Notes: generated by a model from the letters alone, not told the origin. A stretch of DNA of 60,876 nt from a bacterium (GCA_035371905.1 DAORXQ010000001.1:1-60876); one strand, 5' to 3'; positions 43,662 through 51,912 are shown, counted from the stretch's first letter. Translations and numbers: made by a program.

Positions 43662-44126
43662 TTAATTTTCTTCATATTTCATTTTTTTCAAATCTATATT
43701 TGTTTCTTTAAGGATTCTCCTTATTGTTTCATGACTTATTCCTTCAACAATCCCTTTATCTTCAAGATAATTTTTCAACTTATAAAGAGTCCACATTGAA
43801 AATAAAAGTCCGAGTTTTCTCGGAGGTGTTTTAACAATCTCTATTATTCTGTTTTTTATATTTTCTTTAAATTTCTTCTTTTTACCTGTTTCAGGAGATT
43901 CAACAATTGATTCCAGACCATGTTTATTATATCTGTGAATCCATTTTCTTAAATGATTTGGATGAATTTTTATAATTTTTGTTATTTCAGAAACTTTATA
44001 TCTATGAATACCCGAAAGAATTATAAGATGCGCTCTTTTTTTAATATATTCTTTTTCATCTTTTAAAAATTCAAATAATTTTTTAACATCTTCCTTTTTA
44101 ATTTCAGCAAATAAATGTTTTGCCAT
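43662..44126 (-). CDS. Helix-turn-helix protein related to the IS630 transposase N-terminus, without a DDE domain
   Basis: 154 residues. Two winged/HTH modules are visible: KRAHLIILSGIHRYKVSEITKI (about 30-51) with HPNHLRKWIHRYNKHGLES, and SHETIRRILKETNI near the C-terminus, together the typical N-terminal DNA-binding part of IS630 transposases. The DDE nuclease domain (another 180 residues) is absent, and there are no inverted ends or target duplications nearby. A domesticated regulator for the radical SAM gene is one reading; a truncated transposase is another. Confidence 0.65.
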   Translation of the reverse strand: MAKHLFAEIKKEDVKKLFEFLKDEKEYIKKRAHLIILSGIHRYKVSEITKIIKIHPNHLRKWIHRYNKHGLESIVESPETGKKKKFKENIKNRIIEIVKTPPRKLGLLFSMWTLYKLKNYLEDKGIVEGISHETIRRILKETNIDLKKMKYEEN

Positions 44127-44135
44127 TTAACCCCC

Positions 44136-44197
44136 TTTTTTGAAATTATTATACCCTGTTTTTTGAAATTGTCAAGAGAATTAATATATGTTAGTAT
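44136..44197. promoter_or_regulatory. Overlapping divergent promoters between the HTH gene and the ECF sigma gene
   Basis: Minus strand: TTGACA (44170-44175), 16 bases, TATAAT (44148-44153). Plus strand: TTGTCA (44169-44174), 17 bases, TAGTAT (44192-44197). The two -35 boxes share TGTCA. TTTTTTGAAATT occurs twice, at 44136-44147 and 44159-44170, 23 bases apart, around the minus promoter, and may be an operator. Confidence 0.65.
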
Positions 44198-44203
44198 TTT
44201 TTT

Positions 44204-44779
44204 ATGAATGAAATTGAACTTGTTGAAAGGGCTAAGGCAGGAGACAATAAAGCATTTGAAGAACTTGTAAAAAGAACACAGGATAAAATTTATAATCTTG
44301 GACTCAAAATTCTTGGGAATAGAGAAGATGCTGCGGATCTTCTTCAGGAAACCTATATAAAAGCATATGAAAGTTTGCAAAACTTTGAAGGAAGGTCTTC
44401 TTTTTCAACATGGCTTTACAGAATTGCTACAAATTTTGCCCTTATGAAATTAAGAAAGGAAAAATATAAAAAAATATCAATAGATGAAATAAAAGAAGCA
44501 TCTGATGGAAGTTATAAATTAGAAATCTCTGACTGGTCAAATAACCCTCATCTCCAATACAAAAATGAAGAATTGAGAGAGATTTTAAACGAAGCAATAA
44601 ATTCCTTACCTCCGAAATATAAAACTATTTTTATATTACACGATATAGAAGGACTTTCATTATCAGAAATATCAGAAATTCTTTCACTATCAATACCAAC
44701 TATAAAAACAAGAATTCACAGAAGCAGATTGTATTTAAGGGAAAAACTATCAGAATATTTTAAAAGGAAAGGAAATTAA
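44204..44779 (+). CDS. ECF-type RNA polymerase sigma factor
   Basis: 191 residues. Region 2 spans about 8-75 with AFEELVKRTQDKIYNLG and DAADLLQETYIKAYESL. Region 4 (about 130-180) is LPPKYKTIFILHDIEGLSLS and an HTH with IPTIKTRIHRSRLYLREKL. It probably directs RNA polymerase to an envelope or protein-stress regulon. The -10 (TAGTAT) ends 6 bases before the ATG, so the mRNA may be leaderless. A zinc anti-sigma gene starts 1 base after it and hsp20 follows, which suggests proteostasis control. Confidence 0.9.
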   Translation: MNEIELVERAKAGDNKAFEELVKRTQDKIYNLGLKILGNREDAADLLQETYIKAYESLQNFEGRSSFSTWLYRIATNFALMKLRKEKYKKISIDEIKEASDGSYKLEISDWSNNPHLQYKNEELREILNEAINSLPPKYKTIFILHDIEGLSLSEISEILSLSIPTIKTRIHRSRLYLREKLSEYFKRKGN

Positions 44780-44780
44780 A

Positions 44781-45014
44781 ATGGATTGCAGAGAGATTAT
44801 AAAACTTATATCTGACTACATTGATAAAGAAATAGAACAGACAAAAAAAGAAATACTTGAAGAACATATTAAAATCTGCAAAAAATGTGAATCTATTTTA
44901 AATACTACTGAAAAAACCTTATTCCTTTCAAGAAAGATTTATAAAAATAAAAAAATCCCAAAAAAAATAGAAAAGACACTTTATTATCAAATAAGAATAA
45001 GATATAAAAAGTGA
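44781..45014 (+). CDS. Putative zinc-finger anti-sigma factor (soluble)
   Basis: 77 residues. HIKICKKCESIL (about 29-40) gives the His-x3-Cys-x2-Cys core of zf-HC2/ZAS anti-sigma domains, preceded by an MDCREI start with the conserved Cys. No membrane segment follows, only a basic tail, so it would be cytoplasmic and may respond to redox or heat directly. Immediately downstream of the sigma gene, as expected for its partner. Confidence 0.8.
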   Translation: MDCREIIKLISDYIDKEIEQTKKEILEEHIKICKKCESILNTTEKTLFLSRKIYKNKKIPKKIEKTLYYQIRIRYKK

Positions 45015-45019
45015 AACCA

Positions 45020-45066
45020 ACCTCCTTTTCTGCTCATCTAAAAAATGAAAAAACAGGAAAGGAGGT
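45020..45066 (+). promoter_or_regulatory. Probable RNA thermometer in the hsp20 leader
   Basis: Bases 45020-45032 (ACCTCCTTTTCTG) pair with 45054-45066 (CAGGAAAGGAGGT): 13 pairs in a row, one of them G-U, around a 21-base loop. The 3' arm contains the full AAGGAGGT Shine-Dalgarno of hsp20 (ATG 45075). A run of four U opposite the purine-rich ribosome site resembles fourU-type heat-shock thermometers. The left arm starts 6 bases after the anti-sigma stop. Confidence 0.7.
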
Positions 45067-45074
45067 GATGAAAA

Positions 45075-45515
45075 ATGGCAAAACTCGCAAGATGGAATCC
45101 AATAAAAGAAGTTCTTGATTTAAGAGATGATTTTGACAGATTAATTGATAGATTCTTCTCAAAAGATTTTGATATTTGGGAAGGACCGAGACCTTTTGAT
45201 GTAGACATATATGAGGAGGCAGATAATGTTGTTGTAAAAGCAGAAATCCCGGGTATGAATAAGGAAGACATCACTGTTTCACTGACCGAGGATACAGTTA
45301 CCATATCCGGGAAAAAAGCAGAGGAAAAGAAGATAGAAAAAGAAAATTATTTCAGAAAAGAAATCCGCACAGGAAGTTTCTCCAGAAGTTTTACTCTTCC
45401 ATGTGCAGTGGATAAGGAAAAAGTAAAAGCCACTTACAAAAATGGCATCCTTGAGATAGTCCTTCCCAAATCAGAAAAAGCAAAGGAAAAAGAAATAAAG
45501 GTAGAAGTTGAATAA
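45075..45515 (+). CDS. hsp20: Small heat shock protein Hsp20 (alpha-crystallin)
   Basis: 146 residues. The alpha-crystallin domain runs from about 40 to 132 with PFDVDIYEEADNVVVKAEIPGM and the closing YKNGILEIVLPK; the C-terminal IKV is the I-x-I/V-type oligomer anchor. Prevents aggregation of unfolded proteins. AAAGGAGGTGATG is a near-perfect ribosome site but sits in a hairpin. A strong terminator follows. Together with the ECF sigma/anti-sigma genes it forms a stress operon. Confidence 0.95.
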   Translation: MAKLARWNPIKEVLDLRDDFDRLIDRFFSKDFDIWEGPRPFDVDIYEEADNVVVKAEIPGMNKEDITVSLTEDTVTISGKKAEEKKIEKENYFRKEIRTGSFSRSFTLPCAVDKEKVKATYKNGILEIVLPKSEKAKEKEIKVEVE

Positions 45516-45526
45516 TAACTATTCTG

Positions 45527-45553
45527 AAAAAGGGGGGCTTTTCCCCCTTTTTT
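45527..45553 (+). terminator. Rho-independent terminator after hsp20
   Basis: AAAAAGGGGG (45527-45536) pairs with CCCCCTTTTT (45543-45552) around a 6-base loop, with the stem ending in a T run. It is the clearest intrinsic terminator in the window. Confidence 0.85.
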
Positions 45554-45587
45554 ATTTTATTAGAAATATTACCCACTTAAATAATTT

Positions 45588-45617
45588 TTGAAAAACAGAA
45601 AATATTTGGTGTAAAAT
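45588..45617 (+). promoter_or_regulatory. Promoter of trxB, near-leaderless
   Basis: TTGAAA (45588-45593), 18 bases, TAAAAT (45612-45617), then 8 bases to the ATG at 45626. No Shine-Dalgarno fits in between beyond GGAA directly at the start. Confidence 0.6.
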
Positions 45618-45625
45618 AAACGGAA

Positions 45626-46540
45626 ATGAAAAAAGTAATAACAATTGGTGCTGGACCTGCCGGGCTTTCTGCGGGTATTTTTTTGTGCAGGGATAAAATC
45701 CCGACATTAATTATTGAGAAACTTTCTCCTGGTGGAAATATGCTTCTTACAGAAATTATAGAAAACTATCCCGGTTTTCCTGATGGAATAAGTGGTTTTG
45801 CGCTGGCAGAAAATATGAGAAAACAATTTTTAAAATTTGGTGGAGAAATAAAAACAGGAGAAGTTGAAAAAATTGAATTAAAAGATAATGAAAAAATAGT
45901 TATAATGAGAAATGGAGAAATATTAAAATGTGATGTTCTTATAATCGCCTCAGGTTCTTCAAGAAAAAAATTAAATGTGAAGGGAGAAGAAGAACTCATG
46001 GGAAAAGGAGTATCTTACTGTGCAATATGTGATGGTGCTTTCTTCAGGAATAAAGATGTTGCTGTTGTTGGTGGAGGAGATTCTGCACTTGAAGAAAGTA
46101 TATATTTAACAAGATTCGCAAATACAGTTTATCTTATACACAGAAGAGAAAATTTAAGAGGAAAAAGATACTTACAGGAAGAAGTAAAAAACAATAAAAA
46201 GATAAAACTTATATTACCTTACATTGTTAGAGAAATAAAAGGAAAAGAGAAAGTGGAGAAATTGATTTTGCAGAATACTAAAAATGAGGAAATTATTGAT
46301 TTAAAAGTTGACGGTATTTTTATTTCAGCAGGACAAAAACCAAATACAGAATTCTTAAATGGAATTGTAAAAACGGATGATAATGGATTTATAATAGTTA
46401 ATGAAAAAATGGAAACAAATGTACCTGGAATTTATGCATGTGGAGATGTAATTAAAAAATCATTATATCAGATAATAACAGCAGCAAGTGAAGGAATGAT
46501 TGCTGCTTTCTTTGCAGAAAAATATCTTGAAAAACTATAG
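45626..46540 (+). CDS. trxB: Thioredoxin reductase
   Basis: 304 residues, low-molecular-weight type. The FAD site is GAGPAGLSAG (8-17), the redox-active CAIC is Cys132/Cys135, and the NADPH site is VVGGGDSALEE (148-158). HRRENLRG (172-179) supplies the basic residues for the 2'-phosphate of NADPH. It ends GIYACGDVIKKSLYQIITAASEG. It keeps thioredoxin reduced. Converges with the radical SAM gene (6-base overlap). Confidence 0.94.
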   Translation: MKKVITIGAGPAGLSAGIFLCRDKIPTLIIEKLSPGGNMLLTEIIENYPGFPDGISGFALAENMRKQFLKFGGEIKTGEVEKIELKDNEKIVIMRNGEILKCDVLIIASGSSRKKLNVKGEEELMGKGVSYCAICDGAFFRNKDVAVVGGGDSALEESIYLTRFANTVYLIHRRENLRGKRYLQEEVKNNKKIKLILPYIVREIKGKEKVEKLILQNTKNEEIIDLKVDGIFISAGQKPNTEFLNGIVKTDDNGFIIVNEKMETNVPGIYACGDVIKKSLYQIITAASEGMIAAFFAEKYLEKL

Positions 46541-47500
46541 GTAATTATAAAATTCTTCTGGTTTGAGCGAATCAAATTTAAATTTATTTTCAATTAAAAA
46601 TTTCCTTATATCAAGACATAGATGACACTTATTAATATAACCATCCTTTCTTTTATAACCATAACTTTCAGCCCATAAAAGTAAATCATAAATATCAGTC
46701 ATAAGAAAGTTTAAAATTTTATCACCTGTATTTATTCCATTTTTCAAAACTTCTTCAAATTTTCCAGGAGTTATTCCAGAACAAAAACTTGTTATATAAT
46801 TTCCATAAAGGTCTATATGAATATGATAAGGATTAAGAAATTCACCAATACAGTTTGCTCCTTTAAACTTTTCTGCCTTAAATTTAACAAACCAGTTTTC
46901 CAGTGTATACAAAAATTTTCCTTTTGGTACAATATAATTTTTAAGAAAATTGATAAATTTTTCCTGTCCAATAATTTTTAAACAATCTTCAAAATTCATG
47001 GTTCCCCTTATACCCTTTTCTTTAATAATCCTGTATGCATCAATAGTGTAAAAACTCACATTTTCCATTCCAAAAATTTCAAAACTTTTTTTCATGGCAA
47101 TTTCAAAATTTTCAACAGGTACTTTATTGAGGTAGAATACTGAATAACTTAACATAATAGAATTAAGTCCTCCTTCTTTTATTTTTTTTAATTTTTCTTC
47201 AGCAACTTCTTCATTCTTTGCCCAGTAACAATTTGTCTCAACAAAAAACGGGATTTCATATTTTTTTGTCAACTTTACTGCTTCAAGCAAAAGGGGAAAA
47301 TTGATAAATGGTTCTCCTCCTGTTAAATGCAAGGAGACAAAAGAAGATATGTTTTTCAATATTTTTAAACATTTTTCAAATTTATCTATATCTATCCATT
47401 CCATCCAGTTTTTCCTACAATTATATAAGCAGTGTATACAAGATAGATTACATTGATATGAAAGTATAATACCTCCTGAATAAGGAAGAGGTATTTTCAT
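46535..47500 (-). CDS. Radical SAM protein
   Basis: 321 residues. Cluster motif CNLSCIHC (Cys17, 21, 24), followed by GGEPFINF (about 61-68) for SAM binding. Later cysteines (CIGEF, SFCSG, CHLCLDIR) may bind an auxiliary cluster. Function unknown; the sequence differs from the other radical SAM protein at 42-43.6 kb. It overlaps trpG by 4 bases and so is in the trpE-trpG transcript, but no tryptophan-related role is known to me. Confidence 0.75.
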   Translation of the reverse strand: MKIPLPYSGGIILSYQCNLSCIHCLYNCRKNWMEWIDIDKFEKCLKILKNISSFVSLHLTGGEPFINFPLLLEAVKLTKKYEIPFFVETNCYWAKNEEVAEEKLKKIKEGGLNSIMLSYSVFYLNKVPVENFEIAMKKSFEIFGMENVSFYTIDAYRIIKEKGIRGTMNFEDCLKIIGQEKFINFLKNYIVPKGKFLYTLENWFVKFKAEKFKGANCIGEFLNPYHIHIDLYGNYITSFCSGITPGKFEEVLKNGINTGDKILNFLMTDIYDLLLWAESYGYKRKDGYINKCHLCLDIRKFLIENKFKFDSLKPEEFYNYL

Positions 47501-48060
47501 TTTATTTCCAAAAAATTTTTTAGAATTTTTTTCCCTTCTTCTGTTAAAATTGATTCAGGATGAAACTGTACACCAAAAATTTTGTACTCTTTATGTCTTA
47601 CCCCCATGATTTCATCATCTTCTGTCCATGCTGTTATTTCAAGAGAATTGGGTAAACTTTCTTTTTCTATTACAAGTGAATGATATCTTGTAGCAACAAA
47701 AGGATTTTCAATTCCCTCAAAAATATCTTTTCCATTATGATAAATTAAAGATGTTTTCCCGTGCATAAGTTTTTTAGCATAGGTAATCTTGCCCCCAAAA
47801 ACATATCCAATACACTGATGTCCAAGACATACCCCGAGTATAGGAAATTTATCCTTAAATTTTTCTATTATTTCACATGAAATTCCCGCATTTTCAGGTC
47901 TTTTAGGTCCCGGAGAAATAACAATTCTATCAAATTTTATCCTTTCAATTTTTTTAATACTCACATCATTTCTATAAACTATAATTTTTTCTCCAAGTTC
48001 TCCGAAATACTGAACAAGGTTATAAACAAAAGAATCGTAATTATCTATCATGAGTACCAT
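47497..48060 (-). CDS. trpG: Anthranilate/aminodeoxychorismate synthase component II (glutamine amidotransferase)
   Basis: 187 residues, class I glutamine amidotransferase. IDNYDSFVYNLVQYFGELG at the start, the nucleophile Cys in GVCLGHQCIGY (about 78-88) and catalytic His in VQFHPESIL (about 164-172) are diagnostic. It supplies ammonia to the TrpE protein encoded 2 bases upstream. Some bacteria use one such subunit for both anthranilate and p-aminobenzoate. Confidence 0.92.
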   Translation of the reverse strand: MVLMIDNYDSFVYNLVQYFGELGEKIIVYRNDVSIKKIERIKFDRIVISPGPKRPENAGISCEIIEKFKDKFPILGVCLGHQCIGYVFGGKITYAKKLMHGKTSLIYHNGKDIFEGIENPFVATRYHSLVIEKESLPNSLEITAWTEDDEIMGVRHKEYKIFGVQFHPESILTEEGKKILKNFLEIK

Positions 48061-48062
48061 TT

Positions 48063-49541
48063 TTATATCCTTTTTGAAAAATTATAACTTTCAATAAGTG
48101 CTTTTGCTTTATTTTCCGTTTCTTCATATTCTTTCTCAGGAACAGAATCAGCAACAATTCCTGCACCCGCCTGTATATATATTTTTTTACCCTTAATTAT
48201 AAATGTCCTTATAGTTATACAGAAATCCATACTCTTCTGTAAACTGAAATAACCAACAGCACCTCCATAAGGCCCCCTTCTAACTCCCTCTAACTCTTCT
48301 ATAATCTCCATTGCTCTTATTTTTGGCGCTCCTGTTAATGTACCTGCTGGAAAAGTTGAATTGAATAAATCAACAGAACTTTTGTTTTTCATCAATTTAC
48401 CTTCTACATTTGAAACAAGATGCATAACATGAGAATATTTTTCTATTTTCATCAACTCTGTAACCCTAACAGTTCCTGGATAGCAAACCTTACCGAGGTC
48501 ATTTCTTCCAAGGTCAACAAGCATAATATGTTCTGCTTTCTCTTTTTCATCATTCACCAATTCTTCTTCAAGTTTTTTTTCTTCTTTTTCATCTTTTCCT
48601 CTCGGTCTTGTCCCTGCAATTGGTCTGACATTTGCAATTCCATTTTCAAGTTTTACAAGTATTTCAGGAGAAGAACCAATCAATTTTAAATCTCCAAGTT
48701 CAAGATAAAACATATATGGAGATGGATTCAAACTTCTCAATGCCCTGTATATTTTAAAAACCTCTGTATCAATTTCTCTTTCCCATCTCTGAGAAATAAC
48801 CGCCTGAATTATATCTCCTTCAAAAATATATTTTTTCACCTTCTCAACATTTTTCAAAAATTCTTCCTTTTTAAAATTGCTTTTAAAATCATCATTTTTC
48901 TCTTCAACTTTCCTTTCAATTACTTTAAATGATTTAAAAAATTCACCTGTAAATTTTAAAAGATTCTCTTTTCCTTCATCATAAATCTGTTTTAAAGTTT
49001 TATTCTTTTCAACAAATACATTTGTTATTAAAAAAATTTTCCTTTTAAAATGGTCAAAAATTATCAATTTCTTTGGGAAAAAGAAAATAAAATCAGGAAT
49101 TGAAAGGTCATCCTTACATATCTGTGGAATTTTCTCTATATTTCTCACATAGTCATAAGAAACAAATCCAACAAAACCACCTGTAAAAGAAGGAAGGGGT
49201 TTGATTTTAACTGTAGAATATTTTTTTAAAAAGTCATCTATTATCTTTAAAGAATTTTTTTCCTCAAACTTTTCAATTATCCCTTTTGTATAATCTGTAA
49301 TTTCTACTCTATTTTCCTTTCCCTTGATTATTATTTCAGGATATGAGCCAATAAAAGAATATCTACCTGTTTTTTCTTCTTGCTCAGCGCTTTCAAGAAG
49401 AAAATTATAACTTCCTTTTGCAATTTTTAAAAAAGAAGTAACAGGCGTTTCAAAATCAGCAAGAAACCATGTATGAAAAGGAATTACATTTACTTTTTTA
49501 CTCAAACTTTTAAATTCTTCAAAATCAGGAAATATCTCCAT
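48063..49541 (-). CDS. trpE: Anthranilate synthase component I
   Basis: 492 residues. N-terminal FLLESAE (about 49-55) with GRYSFIGS is the LLES-type site of tryptophan feedback inhibition, which favours TrpE over PabB. The chorismate domain has VRPIAGTRPRG (about 303-313), AEHIMLVDLGRNDLG and TFPAGTLTGAPKIRAMEI. It makes anthranilate with TrpG. No other trp genes or leader attenuator are visible. PabB function cannot be fully excluded. Confidence 0.9.
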   Translation of the reverse strand: MEIFPDFEEFKSLSKKVNVIPFHTWFLADFETPVTSFLKIAKGSYNFLLESAEQEEKTGRYSFIGSYPEIIIKGKENRVEITDYTKGIIEKFEEKNSLKIIDDFLKKYSTVKIKPLPSFTGGFVGFVSYDYVRNIEKIPQICKDDLSIPDFIFFFPKKLIIFDHFKRKIFLITNVFVEKNKTLKQIYDEGKENLLKFTGEFFKSFKVIERKVEEKNDDFKSNFKKEEFLKNVEKVKKYIFEGDIIQAVISQRWEREIDTEVFKIYRALRSLNPSPYMFYLELGDLKLIGSSPEILVKLENGIANVRPIAGTRPRGKDEKEEKKLEEELVNDEKEKAEHIMLVDLGRNDLGKVCYPGTVRVTELMKIEKYSHVMHLVSNVEGKLMKNKSSVDLFNSTFPAGTLTGAPKIRAMEIIEELEGVRRGPYGGAVGYFSLQKSMDFCITIRTFIIKGKKIYIQAGAGIVADSVPEKEYEETENKAKALIESYNFSKRI

Positions 49542-49544
49542 TTT

Positions 49545-51107
49545 TTAAAGTGTCTGTTCACAGATTATCTTCCAATTTCCATTTCTTTTAACAAGATAAA
49601 GAATTTTTCTTGTTTTTGAAGAAAAATTATCTGATGTATAATTCTGTTTGAAAAAAGAGATTGCCATCAGTCCAAATTTCTTTTCCCCATAGGGTAAAAT
49701 CTGTAAATCAGAAAGTTCAATACTTATATATTTTTTTCCTTTATTAATTCTTTCCTTGTATAATCTCCATTCCTTTTTATTCTTTCCTCCTGTTAAAAAT
49801 TCATCATCATAAAATTTTATATATTCCTCTATATTTTTACTTTCCCATGCATTTTTCCATCTTTCCACTGTTTCTTTTATCTCCTTAATATACTCAAATT
49901 TATTAAACAATTTATCCTGTGAAATACAGATAAAAGTTTCTCCTGTTTTAATGTATGGCATTATCTGTTTCATATCACCATCATTAACAACAATACAACC
50001 TTCACTATTGTAAGGCGGTCTCTCTATTGGTGTAGCATGAAACCATATACCATTTCCGTCTTTATTCAATCTTAAATCTATTGGATTTGGATAATTAAGA
50101 GGAAAGGCGGCAATCCCGTATTTTGAAGGTAGATTTGGCGGTTCTATTTTTGATGTTAAAAGGTAAGTACCCTCAGGTGTCCTTTTATCTCCTTTTTTCT
50201 CCTTATCCCCTTTTTCTGTTCCGGTAGTACATTTAAATTCTTTTATTTCTTTAAAAGTATATCCATCAAATGAAACAATATATAATTTCTGCTCATTTTT
50301 TGACACATTTATAAAGCTATATGGATTTAAACCTTCAATCTTTTCCTTTTTCGTTATTTTTTCTTCTTTTTTCTCCTCTATTTTCTTTTCTTCTCTAACA
50401 GCAAGTAAATTTTTAATTTTTTCCCTTTCTGATATCGCCATTCCTTTATTATTTTGAGCAAGATATATTTTCAGAAGTATTTTATGAAGATTAATATCAT
50501 CAGAAATTGCAAGTCCTTCTTCAATATATTCTTTTGCTTTTTTATAATCTCCCTTATTAAGATAATAAAGGGAAAGGTAATAAAAAAGGGATACATCTTT
50601 TAAATTGTAATTATATGCCTTTTCAAGTGCTGAAATTCCCTCTTCTTCTCTATTAATCCCCAGAAGTAATTTACCGAGATTATACCAGTAAATTGGATTT
50701 TGAGGAGAAAGTTCTGTTGCAATATAATAAAGATTAATTTTTTCCCTTATATCCTGACTTTTTTCTATTCTCTTTTCTATATAAGATAGCGCATTTTTCC
50801 TGTCAAAAAGCGAGATTTCAAGTAAAATTTCAGAAACCCTTGGTTGTAAATTTATTTCTTTAAAAATTAAAGCCAGTTCTATTTTTGCTTCTGTCTTTCC
50901 AACAGTACTTTCCAGAATCTTTATATATTCTTCTATTATTTCATTATTATTTGGATTCTGTTTTATCGCTTTTCTGTATTCTTCAAGAGAAAGTTTAAAA
51001 TATCTTCTCGCTTTTTCTTCTGGCTTTTTTATTAAAAATGGTTCACTCTCTTTAATAAGAAAAAAGAAAAAAAATAGAAAAATAACAAGTACCTGTTTTC
51101 GTTTCAT
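49545..51107 (-). CDS. TPR-L,D-transpeptidase (YkuD) with C-terminal NTF2-like domain
   Basis: 520 residues. A signal/anchor segment (about 4-18) is followed by several TPR-like helix pairs (about 33-235), a Lys/Glu-rich linker (about 238-258) and a YkuD domain with His357 (WFHATP), Ser368 and the nucleophile Cys371 (SEGCIVV). A C-terminal region (about 405-520) resembles NTF2/SnoaL folds found in YafK-like enzymes. It cross-links peptidoglycan or attaches proteins to it in the periplasm. Upstream neighbour of trpE. Confidence 0.85.
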   Translation of the reverse strand: MKRKQVLVIFLFFFFFLIKESEPFLIKKPEEKARRYFKLSLEEYRKAIKQNPNNNEIIEEYIKILESTVGKTEAKIELALIFKEINLQPRVSEILLEISLFDRKNALSYIEKRIEKSQDIREKINLYYIATELSPQNPIYWYNLGKLLLGINREEEGISALEKAYNYNLKDVSLFYYLSLYYLNKGDYKKAKEYIEEGLAISDDINLHKILLKIYLAQNNKGMAISEREKIKNLLAVREEKKIEEKKEEKITKKEKIEGLNPYSFINVSKNEQKLYIVSFDGYTFKEIKEFKCTTGTEKGDKEKKGDKRTPEGTYLLTSKIEPPNLPSKYGIAAFPLNYPNPIDLRLNKDGNGIWFHATPIERPPYNSEGCIVVNDGDMKQIMPYIKTGETFICISQDKLFNKFEYIKEIKETVERWKNAWESKNIEEYIKFYDDEFLTGGKNKKEWRLYKERINKGKKYISIELSDLQILPYGEKKFGLMAISFFKQNYTSDNFSSKTRKILYLVKRNGNWKIICEQTL

Positions 51108-51118
51108 TCAACTCTTTT

Positions 51119-51304
51119 TCATTCTATTATTATTGCCTCTACAGGACAACTTTCTGCGGCTTCCTTTACTTTTTCCTCAAGTTCAGAAGGAACATTTGTC
51201 AATTTTACAGTTGAAACTGTTTCACCCATTTCAAAAACTTCCGGACAGATATCAACACATAACCCGCAACCAGTACAGAGTTCTTTATCAATTCGTACTT
51301 TCAT
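51119..51304 (-). CDS. Single-cluster [4Fe-4S] ferredoxin
   Basis: 61 residues. Cys10, 13 and 16 with Cys53 (SCPVEAI) form one [4Fe-4S] site; Cys20 is extra, as in Thermotoga-type ferredoxins, where it makes a disulfide. Carries low-potential electrons, useful for the many radical SAM enzymes here. GGAAGGAGG gives a strong ribosome site, and it has its own promoter just after the tRNA. Confidence 0.92.
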   Translation of the reverse strand: MKVRIDKELCTGCGLCVDICPEVFEMGETVSTVKLTNVPSELEEKVKEAAESCPVEAIIIE

Positions 51305-51334
51305 TCTTTCCTCCTTCCTTTTTTAAGATAGTAA

Positions 51335-51362
51335 ATTTTATATTTTTCTTAAAATTTGTCAA
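51335..51362 (-). promoter_or_regulatory. Promoter of the ferredoxin gene
   Basis: Minus strand: TTGACA (complement of 51357-51362), 16 bases, TAAAAT (complement of 51335-51340). It begins just downstream of the tRNA-Gln gene. Confidence 0.72.
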
Positions 51363-51367
51363 TATTG

Positions 51368-51439
51368 CTGGGGGAATAGGACTCGAACCTATACGCCGGG
51401 ATCCAGAGTCCCGTGTCCTACCAGTTAGACGATCCCCCA
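51368..51439 (-). tRNA. tRNA-Gln (CTG)
   Basis: Minus strand: acceptor TGGGGGA pairs with TCCCCCA, discriminator G; anticodon stem CGGGA/TCCCG with loop CTCTGGA (anticodon CTG); T arm ATAGG-TTCGAGT-CCTAT. T1-A72 and G73 fit glutamine identity. CCA not encoded. Confidence 0.93.
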
Positions 51440-51454
51440 GTTTAATTCTTCAAT

Positions 51455-51661
51455 TCAATCCTTTTTCCTTAAAACTATTCTGTAGTCAGTATCTTTTTTA
51501 GTAAGAATAATATGTCCTTCTCTTGCAAGCCACCCCAATCCCATTATCAGTAAATCCCTATCCCTTCCTGTTATCTCAATTAATTTAGTCAGAGTGGTTT
51601 CATTATATTTTTCAAGATACTGCCATATTTCTCCTGCCACTATTCCTATTTCAGTTATCAT
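51455..51661 (-). CDS. Winged-helix protein of the DUF2582 type
   Basis: 68 residues: IGIVAGEIWQYLEKYNETTL, then TGRDRDLLIMGLGWLAREGH, the helix-turn-helix core of DUF2582 winged-helix proteins. Possibly a small DNA-binding regulator; targets unknown. It precedes the tRNA-Gln(CTG) on the same strand. Confidence 0.8.
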   Translation of the reverse strand: MITEIGIVAGEIWQYLEKYNETTLTKLIEITGRDRDLLIMGLGWLAREGHIILTKKDTDYRIVLRKKD

Positions 51662-51687
51662 TTTACCCCCTTGCTTTTTTTATTTTA

Positions 51688-51912
51688 TCATCTTTCTCCC
51701 TTTTTGTGAAGAGTTTTACATCTTGGACATCTGCTTATGTCATTACTTTTACTATCAACATATTCATAAAAACATATAGGACAACACCACAAAGTATTTT
51801 CTTCTGTTTTCTCATATTTTCTTCTTTTTTCTAAAAAAATCCACATAAAAAGAATGCATACACTTATTAAAAGATAGATACTTGCTATAAGGTCAATTGA
51901 TACCTTTATCAT
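51688..51912 (-). CDS. Small membrane-anchored zinc-ribbon protein
   Basis: 74 residues. One membrane helix (about 9-27) is followed by a basic stretch and a zinc ribbon with CCPIC (43-47) and CPRC (62-65). Function unknown. It overlaps the end of the TonB-like gene by 4 bases, so it is made with TonB and ExbD. Confidence 0.65.
   Translation of the reverse strand: MIKVSIDLIASIYLLISVCILFMWIFLEKRRKYEKTEENTLWCCPICFYEYVDSKSNDISRCPRCKTLHKKGER

Noticed and set aside
43662..44126. Complete IS630 insertion sequence
   Set aside because: No DDE domain, no terminal inverted repeats and no target duplication found around the HTH gene.
48063..49545. trp attenuator or T-box before trpE
   Set aside because: Only 3 bases separate trpE from the upstream gene stop, so there is no leader.
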